DNA of 12,068 nucleotides, taken from Phycisphaerae bacterium. GTDB lineage: Bacteria > Planctomycetota > Phycisphaerae > UBA1845. Of the stretch, positions 6,511-12,068 are shown in pieces; within the stretch, counting starts at the first letter, position 1; each line of letters starts with the position of its first letter. A program made the position numbers and the translations under genes. The notes under the pieces were generated by a model. The model was not told the DNA's origin. It did not search any database and saw only the letters and a list, made by a program, of their open reading frames with translations. The stretch is taken from positions 1-12,068 of the forward strand of contig BQJS01000153.1 of NCBI GenBank assembly GCA_021604825.1. Reading direction: 5' to 3'.

Positions 6511-6740
6511 CACGCCGAAACGGCTCGAAATCAACATCCACGCGACGCCACTCGAATCGAAACCGCCCCACCTTGAATGCAACATAATATATATTATCGG
6601 ACGTTGCGGATCATGACGGATTAGGGGTTCGCCAGGGGCGATACGGGCCGTGCGGGCGGATACGGCCGCTTCTATTCTGCGGTGGTTTCTCACTAGCGAT
6701 TCTTGAGCGATGGCCAAGGGGATGGGTTATCCGCGGTATT
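6511..6740. other. Convergent intergenic gap with no credible gene
   Basis: This is the remainder of the 280-base gap between the DUF3124 gene (plus) and the glycosyltransferase (minus). It holds a perfect 14-base AT palindrome (6584-6597) and a 6-bp GC hairpin, GGCCGT (6646-6651) with ACGGCC (6662-6667). The hairpin is embedded in an imperfect direct repeat, GCGATACGGGCCG / GCGGATACGGCCG. A minus-strand open frame crosses the gap into the DUF3124 gene but shows no family likeness, and I do not call it. Confidence 0.6.
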
Positions 6741-7901
6741 TCAATTCGGCAGGCACTGCCTGTGTTGGCTGCCTACTGCGGCGTCCAGACGCGATGCTTG
6801 AGCATTGACACCGAATCGATGCATGAGTTCATCTCTGAAGACTTGGCTCGTGGATTGAAGGGATGCGAATGCTTGTGCGTTGCACAGGTTGGCTAAGGCA
6901 TGCCGAAGTTCGTCGTCATCCTCGTAGAGGTAGTGGGAATTGGGTGAGGCTGACCCTGAAGCCACTCCGAGCAATTCCGGGTAGCTGAGTCGTCTTGGCA
7001 GGATCGGAATACACCCGGCGAGCATGGCCTCCACCACTGCCAGCCCAAAATTCTCCTGAATCGCCGTGCTAACGACCACATCACAGGATTGCAGCAGTCT
7101 CCAATAGTCGTCCCGGCTTGGGAGAAAGCCGGCGTGACTGATCCGAGATTCGAGTTTCGTGAGGGCGGATTTGAATTCTGGCGGGGCGGTCCGAAAGGAC
7201 TCGCCCAGGACTACCAATTCAAACTTGGCATCGGCTTCGGCCAGGGCCAGCATGGCGTCGAAGAATGGTTGTGGATTCTTGTCATACTCCCAGCGATGCG
7301 GCCAAAGTATGCGAAGGTTGGATTCGCGGACAGATGGGACCGCCCCATCATCATGCCCGTGAGATTTGGGCGGCAATTCGACGGCTGGGTATTGAACGAT
7401 TGATTTTGCTTTGATCTGCGGCAGAACATCGCCCGACAAATTCTCGGGCATCGACTTAAGCATGTGCTTGACCGCATCCAAGAATGCGTCCAAGTGCGAT
7501 TGCGAGTTGAACCAAACCGCGTCCGCAGACAGCGCCGACGTGATGTTCGTGAATCCGAATTGATAGTCCCGCCAATCGTTCGGTGACAACGGATAAGTCA
7601 GCTGGTTTTCATGGAAATAGCAGACGATGGGGATGTCGCGAAGATGAATTGGCAGCAGGGCTCGGAGGTCAGCAACTGAAGTCATGTCACAGGTGAACAG
7701 GGCGTCATACCGCCCCGCCGGAGCGTCTCTAAGCTGATTGGCCAACCAGATCGCCGATCCCCGCATCCGCCATTTCCAATGTCTCGCTGGCAGCGTATGC
7801 AATTCCCACTGGTGGACGCTGGCTGCAATCCACGTGTCGAGAAACGCCCGGTGCGATCCACCGTAGTAAGGCTCAAACGCAATGACCTGAAGCGACTTCA
7901 T
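6741..7901 (-). CDS. tRNA-queuosine alpha-mannosyltransferase-like glycosyltransferase (DUF3524/GTDC1 family)
   Basis: 386 residues in two Rossmann halves, GT-B fold, GT4-like. The N-terminal DUF3524-type half is unmistakable: EPYYGGSH (10-17), LPARHWKWRMRG (37-48), FTCDM (69-73), YFHENQLTYPL (95-105) and RDYQFGFTNITSALSADAVWFNS within 111-133. The C-terminal half has WPHRWEYDKNP (200-210), the E-x7-E nucleotide-sugar motif Glu283...Glu291 (ENFGLAVVE) and a following CIPILP. The animal homologue GTDC1/QTMAN transfers mannose from GDP-mannose to queuosine in tRNA-Asp. The bacterial members carry that name by homology and their acceptor is less certain. Cytoplasmic. Transcribed alone, convergent with the DUF3124 gene and divergent from lgt. 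The ATG at 7901 starts right at the conserved domain; no strong ribosome site is seen. Confidence 0.9.
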   Translation of the reverse strand: MKSLQVIAFEPYYGGSHRAFLDTWIAASVHQWELHTLPARHWKWRMRGSAIWLANQLRDAPAGRYDALFTCDMTSVADLRALLPIHLRDIPIVCYFHENQLTYPLSPNDWRDYQFGFTNITSALSADAVWFNSQSHLDAFLDAVKHMLKSMPENLSGDVLPQIKAKSIVQYPAVELPPKSHGHDDGAVPSVRESNLRILWPHRWEYDKNPQPFFDAMLALAEADAKFELVVLGESFRTAPPEFKSALTKLESRISHAGFLPSRDDYWRLLQSCDVVVSTAIQENFGLAVVEAMLAGCIPILPRRLSYPELLGVASGSASPNSHYLYEDDDELRHALANLCNAQAFASLQSTSQVFRDELMHRFGVNAQASRLDAAVGSQHRQCLPN

Positions 7902-8021
7902 GCCAAGGTTCTAGTCGATCAACAACCAAGCCGTCAACGTGTTCGCAATCGCCAACACGGATCATCTCGGTTACGATACGCCGATCGATAAGATCATGAC
8001 ACTCTATTTGGAACCGAATAC

Positions 8022-9155
8022 TTGTATCCCAATCTCTGGACCATTCCCGGCATCGACTTTCACATTCGCACGTATGGCTTCATTGTCGGCCTCAGTTTTG
8101 TCATCGCCCTGCTAATCGCCAGACGACGCGCTCGGTTCGGCAAACTGGACCCTGGCGTGATGACCAACCTCACCTTAATTGGCATGGTTGGCGGACTGAT
8201 CGGCGGCCCATTGATGTATTTCTTTCATTACGGAAATTTTGGCGGGCGCGAAGTAATCGGAGGTGTTGTCCTCGGCACGATTTTCGCGGTGGGATACTTG
8301 CTACTCACGGGCCGTTCAATCTTGCGTTATGTTGACGCCGCAATCCCCTCGTTAATTTTGGCGATGGGTATTGGGCGACTCGGTTGCTTGATGTTTGGGT
8401 GTTGCTGGGGTGGCGCTTGCCAAACGGACTCGGGCGATCGGGCGATGCCGTGGGCGATTCAATTCCCTTATGGCAGTCCACTTTATGTGAAAAACTGGAT
8501 AGATGGTAATCAAGACGTTCCGCAAGATCTGCTCTGGAAGCATCCTGTTTCCAAGGAAATGGAACCCATTCCTGCACCGATCCTCGAAACCGACATCGAC
8601 TCCGACGAAGAACTGAAGACTTGGGCATCCACAGCGTACGCATTCAACGAAGCCCGCAAGGCCAACCTGCCCAAACCGGAAATGACCGCCGTCTCAAAGG
8701 CATATGCCGACGCCAAGAAAGCCCTCACGCAGCGCGATCCACTGATCCTGGGAGCAGCCGTCCATTGGGCCAAACTCAACGGTTCATCGAGTGACGTTAA
8801 AAAAACCTGGAATGATCTCCGCGTCCTTGCAAAGTCACAGCACACAGACTGGGTCCATCCTGCGCAGATTTATGACTTCATCGCTTTGACACTGCTTTTC
8901 TTTGTTTTGTCTGCCATCTATTGGAAGCGGTGCCGGCCCGGAACGGTCTTGGTTTGGGCCATGATTCTTTACCCGCTCAACCGGGTCCTTCAAGAAATGA
9001 TTCGTACGGATAATCCGCACGACATGATTGGTGGGTTGACGATTTCGCAGTTTGCCAGCCTGGGGATTTTTGTCATCGGAGTGGCGCTCGCGATCTGGCT
9101 TGCCCGCGCGAAGTCTAACGCCCCCACCCGTGCATTGAGCCACGAGTCAGACTGA
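8022..9155 (+). CDS. lgt: Prolipoprotein diacylglyceryl transferase with large soluble insert
   Basis: Integral membrane enzyme that moves diacylglycerol from phosphatidylglycerol to the lipobox Cys of prolipoproteins, the first step of lipoprotein maturation. 377 residues against about 260-300 usual. Visible: MYPNLWTIPGIDFHIRTYG start (1-19), membrane segments near 16-34, 49-66, 76-95, 107-125, 286-300, 308-321 and 345-361, the signature GIGRLGCLMFGCCWGG (116-131) and HPAQIYDF (279-286). The core signature is the GC..GCCxG variant, not the E. coli GRxGNFxNxE form. About 125 residues (152-277), Ala/Lys/Asp-rich and probably helical, are inserted before HPAQIYD. The start is a TTG at 8022: no in-frame ATG or GTG exists between it and the stop at 7989-7991. 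GGAA (8010-8013) lies 8 bases upstream. Confidence 0.92.
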   Translation: MYPNLWTIPGIDFHIRTYGFIVGLSFVIALLIARRRARFGKLDPGVMTNLTLIGMVGGLIGGPLMYFFHYGNFGGREVIGGVVLGTIFAVGYLLLTGRSILRYVDAAIPSLILAMGIGRLGCLMFGCCWGGACQTDSGDRAMPWAIQFPYGSPLYVKNWIDGNQDVPQDLLWKHPVSKEMEPIPAPILETDIDSDEELKTWASTAYAFNEARKANLPKPEMTAVSKAYADAKKALTQRDPLILGAAVHWAKLNGSSSDVKKTWNDLRVLAKSQHTDWVHPAQIYDFIALTLLFFVLSAIYWKRCRPGTVLVWAMILYPLNRVLQEMIRTDNPHDMIGGLTISQFASLGIFVIGVALAIWLARAKSNAPTRALSHESD

Positions 9156-9186
9156 ATCACTAATTGATTGATGAAATCACAGTCTG
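9148..9186. repeat. Inverted repeat spanning the lgt / GAP1-like convergent stops
   Basis: CAGACTG (9148-9154) and CAGTCTG (9180-9186) are exact reverse complements separated by 25 AT-rich bases. They overlap the lgt stop (9153-9155) and the end of the minus-strand gene (stop 9177-9179). Possible weak bidirectional terminator; there is no clear T-run. Confidence 0.3.
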
Positions 9187-10388
9187 TTGATATGGGATGC
9201 GGACGCCATCCCCTCGGCGTTTGCTTCTTCTTCTCGGCGACGAGCTTCCTCCAACTCTGCGATACGTTGATCCACGTGTGCTCGAAGCGTCTCGGCCAAG
9301 CCTTCTTCGATTTCGTCGCGGGCGGCGAAACTCTGATACTCGCGTTGCAATGCCATCAATGCCTCTTCATCCAAAGTGATCACCGCATCTCGGTCGAGCG
9401 AGATTTTGGCGATTCGTGACAGCGCAATCTGCGTCGTCAATTCGGTCATTTGATTGGTCAGCTTGGAAACATCGACAAGTCGCCCTTGATCGGCTCGCTT
9501 TCCGACAAAACTAAGCCATTCGACGAACAGATCTTGCCGAACAGGCGTATCGGAACTGACATCGCGCCATTGGATGGGTTGGCCCGCCACCATTTGATGC
9601 ACGCGTTCCAAATCATGGTGAATAATCGACGTGGAAATATTCCGCGCTTGCGAATACTTAACACCGACCGAAAACGATCGCTTCGCCCGCATCGACATGG
9701 GAACCATCATCATCGCCCATTGCAGGGTTGGACGGGTTTCCGGGACCGACGCAAGAATGCACGGCTCCTCGCCAACCAGTGCCCGTATCACTTTCAAGAA
9801 AATGTCGGGCCCGGTCTTGTTCGCGAGATGCCTTGGCGGTGTGTATGGATCCGCCGCTTTCAGATGCAACCGCCCCATCGTCGGATTAAACGCGCGGGCG
9901 GCTTCTACGGGTACACGGGCGAGCGCTTGATCAACCGAAAACGGGTTGTCATCAAACTTGCGAAAGTCCTTCGGATCGAGAATTGCCACGTGGGTCCTGA
10001 CGCGTTGTCCGCCGCGAGCAGTGTGTTCGACGCCATCGTGCTTGCAATGGCACACGCAGTACCGGCCCGACGGCAACGGGTAGGCCAACATCCCTTCGCT
10101 CTGCGTTGAATCACTGGTGAGTGAACCGTGTGAGGGCGAACGGCGGGTGATTTCGGCTTTCTCATCCGGACGAATCCCCGGACTGGCCGCTACGATGCGG
10201 TACCCCTCCCCCATCGGCGATTTTTGCGACGTGAAGATAGCCTGGTCACAATCGATTTCCACGGCTTTGGAGGCGCGCACAGAATCCTGACCGTGCAACG
10301 GTTGCTGGCCAGCCGGATGCATCTTTCCACTGACGAATTTAGCGGGCTGGGTGGACGGCGGATTGCTTACATTTGGTCGGTGATCCAT
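9177..10388 (-). CDS. GAP1-like GTPase-associated protein (GAP1-N2-type N-terminus)
   Basis: 403 residues. After a Pro/Ser-rich leader (1-45) comes a block resembling the N-terminal domain of GTPase-associated protein 1, type 2: DQAIFTSQKSPMGEGYRIVAAS (48-69), ITRRSPSHGSL (80-90), LPSGRYCVCHCKHDG (105-119), GGQRVRTHVAILDP (126-139) and DDNPFSVDQAL (146-156). The middle part (190-360) is helical and unassigned. The C-terminus (about 357-391) is a charged coiled-coil, IAELEEARRREEEAN. It is shorter than the long GAP1 proteins I know, so the middle and C-terminal GAP1 modules may be absent or diverged. The ATG at 10388 lies inside the GTPase gene with a 22-base overlap, strongly suggesting cotranslation and physical partnership with that GTPase. 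Predicted cytoplasmic adaptor or sensor; no catalytic motif seen. Family call by eye. Confidence 0.8.
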   Translation of the reverse strand: MDHRPNVSNPPSTQPAKFVSGKMHPAGQQPLHGQDSVRASKAVEIDCDQAIFTSQKSPMGEGYRIVAASPGIRPDEKAEITRRSPSHGSLTSDSTQSEGMLAYPLPSGRYCVCHCKHDGVEHTARGGQRVRTHVAILDPKDFRKFDDNPFSVDQALARVPVEAARAFNPTMGRLHLKAADPYTPPRHLANKTGPDIFLKVIRALVGEEPCILASVPETRPTLQWAMMMVPMSMRAKRSFSVGVKYSQARNISTSIIHHDLERVHQMVAGQPIQWRDVSSDTPVRQDLFVEWLSFVGKRADQGRLVDVSKLTNQMTELTTQIALSRIAKISLDRDAVITLDEEALMALQREYQSFAARDEIEEGLAETLRAHVDQRIAELEEARRREEEANAEGMASASHINRL

Positions 10389-11245
10389 TCGAACGGCTCC
10401 AAGACGCCGCGCAAGGCGGTATGCAAAGGAACGGGAACCACGTAATCGTCCGCGTGCCCAGACGTTGCGTAACCAAGTGACCCGACGACGCTAGAGGCGA
10501 AGAATTCCACGTTCTCAAAGCGTGATTCGCACATGTTCCAAACGCGATTGAGGTTGGCTTCGACAAAGCGGCGGGGATCGTCAAACACTTCAGGGCAATA
10601 GTCACCCTTGCAAAGAACAATTGCTGTCGGTGTCTTGACGCGTTGTTCGCGCTGACCGCCCGACATCGCATCGATATAGCTCATCATTTTCAGCGCGAAG
10701 AAATCCGGCTGGGTTGATCCGTTCGCCGCTTGCGCCGCGTCGATGAGCATGATCAAACCTTCCGACTGATTCATCAGGCTGTTGATTACCTTGAATGTCT
10801 TGGGTGTTGCGATTTCAGCCGCGAGCGATTCGCCGGCCATATCGGGCATAACCAAATCAAACCACTGATTCTGCGCCTGCGTTTTGCAGATCTGATAGTA
10901 GGCCCAGTACCACTCATTGGGTTCCATTGGCGTCTTGGGTGGAAACATGCGGTGGGCCATGTAGTTGACGACGGTTTGTTGCAGGTCAACGCTGTACGCA
11001 CCTTTCGGAACGGCTTTGAATTCACCCGCCCGCTGCGAAAGCATGTCTAACAGAAAGCCCAAGTAAACCGTTTTTCCAACGTTGCTCTCACCGACAATGG
11101 TGATGACTTGCGGGTTGCGTTGTTGTGCGATGGAATCGTGAACGATTGACATCGGCGCAGAGCACGAACCACACAGCATCGCCTCGGCTGTGTTCTCTGT
11201 GTTGCAAATCAAGCATGTCGCTGCTTGCGCGTATGTCGTTGCCAT
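10367..11245 (-). CDS. Zinc-ribbon P-loop GTPase (double-GTPase-2-like)
   Basis: 292 residues from the ATG at 11245. An N-terminal zinc ribbon has Cys11-x2-Cys14 and Cys25-x2-Cys28. A GTPase domain follows: P-loop GESNVGKT (52-59), a switch-I-like FPPKT with Thr105, DxxG as PDMAGE (Asp135-Gly138), hydrophobic strand GLIMLIDA (163-170) and the base-recognition motif CKGD (212-215) in place of N/TKxD. This arrangement resembles the DO-GTPase2 class found next to GAP1-type adaptors. The ATG at 11245 is chosen over a TTG at 11260 because GGGAG (minus-strand, 11254-11258) sits 8 bases before it. The start of the GAP1-like gene overlaps its end by 22 bases, and the FGE-like gene ends 52 bases upstream. 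Cytoplasmic. The role as the switch of a three-protein system is inference. Confidence 0.88.
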   Translation of the reverse strand: MATTYAQAATCLICNTENTAEAMLCGSCSAPMSIVHDSIAQQRNPQVITIVGESNVGKTVYLGFLLDMLSQRAGEFKAVPKGAYSVDLQQTVVNYMAHRMFPPKTPMEPNEWYWAYYQICKTQAQNQWFDLVMPDMAGESLAAEIATPKTFKVINSLMNQSEGLIMLIDAAQAANGSTQPDFFALKMMSYIDAMSGGQREQRVKTPTAIVLCKGDYCPEVFDDPRRFVEANLNRVWNMCESRFENVEFFASSVVGSLGYATSGHADDYVVPVPLHTALRGVLEPFEWITDQM

Positions 11246-11297
11246 CGTCGTGTCTCCCAAGCGCTACGCCAGATAGTCCGGCGCAGAGTTTTTCTTG

Positions 11298-12068
11298 CTA
11301 TCCCCGTATGTCCATGGCACAGCGGAACCCAACATTGTGCGCGCGAACAAGGCTGGCGAGTCCGGTTCGAAATCCACTCGTCGCCTGCGCCGGAAAATAA
11401 GTGTCATACGCCCCACCGCGAATGCTCTTCATCAGCATGTCCCCAACGATGGGTCGATCCTGTTCGTCGGTCAGTTCCAAGTCGGAGTCGGTCCATTCCC
11501 AAACGTTACCGACAAGTTGCGAGACGCCGTTGGGTGCGTCGCCGGCTTTGAACGACGTCACCGGTGCAGTCGTCGCCAATCCGCTGGACCAAATATTGCA
11601 TCGCGACTTATCAAGCGCATCACCCCAGGGATAACGCCGCAAGATGTACGCCGAACTGCGAATCCGCCAGCTGGCAGCCACTTGCCACTCTGATTCTGTC
11701 GGCAATCGGAAACCAGCCCATTTCGCAAAAGCTTGGGCCTCATAAAAACTCACGCCCACCACCGGATGGTCGGCCAGGAGTTTATTGTGACGTCCACCTT
11801 TCCAGAATCTTGGCCCGGCAGAACCGGTCAAATCCACAAAATCGATGAGGTGCGTCCACAGGTCCTGAGGCCAGAATTCGAGTTCTTCATAACCGCCGCA
11901 ATCAACGAAGTGCTGGAATTCGGCGTTCGTGATCGAGTGTTTTGACAGCACAAACGAATTCGTTTCGATCTCCAACTCGGGGCATCCGGGCGCGTCGTTG
12001 ATCGTCATGGGTAAGGTCGCGCTGCCTTCGGGCACCAACGCAAACCGATTGTCGATCGCATCGTTGGC
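11298..12068 (-). CDS. FGE/SUMF1-fold protein lacking the catalytic cysteines (N-terminus cut by window edge)
   Basis: 256 residues are visible and the frame is open to the right edge; a TTG near 12038 is probably not the true start, since the in-frame sequence RFALVPEGS continues smoothly through it. The formylglycine-generating-enzyme / sulfatase-modifying-factor fold is clear: KHSITNAEF (43-51), HPVVGVSFYEAQAFAKW (101-117), RLPTESEWQVAA (121-132), YPWGD (146-150), LVGNVWEWT (185-193), SIRGGAYD (215-222) and the terminal NVGFRCA (245-251). True FGE enzymes carry two Cys after RGGS; here the segment after RGGA has Asp, Thr and no Cys, so oxidase activity is unlikely and a binding or scaffold role is more probable. 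It heads the visible minus-strand operon with the GTPase and the GAP1-like gene. A kinase or NTPase domain upstream is possible but out of view. Confidence 0.85.
   Translation of the reverse strand, partial: ANDAIDNRFALVPEGSATLPMTINDAPGCPELEIETNSFVLSKHSITNAEFQHFVDCGGYEELEFWPQDLWTHLIDFVDLTGSAGPRFWKGGRHNKLLADHPVVGVSFYEAQAFAKWAGFRLPTESEWQVAASWRIRSSAYILRRYPWGDALDKSRCNIWSSGLATTAPVTSFKAGDAPNGVSQLVGNVWEWTDSDLELTDEQDRPIVGDMLMKSIRGGAYDTYFPAQATSGFRTGLASLVRAHNVGFRCAMDIRG

Noticed and set aside
6343..6717. 124-codon minus-strand open frame reaching from the gap into the DUF3124 gene
   Set aside because: Half of it is antisense to a clear family domain and the rest has no domain, signal or ribosome site.
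9450..10109. 219-codon plus-strand open frame
   Set aside because: Antisense to the GAP1-like gene. The composition is Arg/Pro/His-rich shadow sequence and there is no recognisable motif.
11298..11412. Variable region of a diversity-generating retroelement at the FGE-like C-terminus
   Set aside because: The FGE/C-lectin-like tail is where such regions occur, but no template repeat, adenine-rich Asn codon pattern or reverse transcriptase is visible in the window.
1..12068. Mobile element, CRISPR array, tRNA or rRNA genes
   Set aside because: No transposase or integrase motifs, no regularly spaced repeat arrays, and no tRNA cloverleaf or rRNA segment was recognised on either strand.

Overview
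The window looks like chromosomal DNA of a planctomycete-type bacterium, perhaps Phycisphaerae-like. The assignment rests on family content, not on a marker gene: a HYExAFE-family protein directly behind hisS, a bacterial homologue of the tRNA-queuosine mannosyltransferase, an Lgt with a long soluble insert and a GCCWG signature, small 'membrane segment + GDF' secreted proteins, and a GTPase/GAP1-like/FGE-like cluster. No rRNA, tRNA, CRISPR, insertion sequence or prophage gene is visible, and coding density is high.

Layout. (1) 1-1429, minus strand: rsmD (16S rRNA methyltransferase) and then cca (CCA-adding enzyme or poly(A) polymerase, cut by the left edge), overlapping by 4 bases as ATGA. 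(2) 1430-1579: divergent promoter region with a perfect TATAAT. (3) 1580-4750, plus strand: a YkgJ-type cysteine-cluster protein, an overlapping exported Ig-like or lipoprotein-like protein, hisS, and a HYExAFE protein joined to hisS by another ATGA overlap. (4) 4795-6460, plus strand: four small or medium envelope proteins, namely a 68-residue signal-peptide/TM protein, two paralogous single-TM proteins of 95 and 94 residues, and a membrane-anchored DUF3124 protein. The gaps hold a perfect 12-base direct repeat and a perfect 9-bp inverted repeat. (5) 6461-6740: 280-base convergent gap containing hairpins. (6) 6741-7901, minus: the QTMAN-like glycosyltransferase. (7) 8022-9155, plus: lgt, apparently starting at TTG. 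(8) 9177-12068, minus: a three-gene unit transcribed FGE-like protein (cut by the right edge), zinc-ribbon GTPase, GAP1-like protein.

How the genes work together. The left two thirds is dominated by translation functions (tRNA 3' end maturation, rRNA methylation, His-tRNA charging, and probably glycosylation of queuosine in tRNA) and by envelope functions (exported small proteins, lipoprotein lipidation). The right quarter is different. A P-loop GTPase, an adaptor that resembles the GTPase-associated GAP1 family, and an FGE-fold protein lacking the catalytic cysteines form a tight operon, resembling the NTPase-centred signalling or conflict systems described by comparative genomics in developmentally complex bacteria. 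This operon is the best candidate for an incompletely described system. The HYExAFE protein, which carries a PD-(D/E)xK-like residue pattern and is coupled to hisS, is the second.
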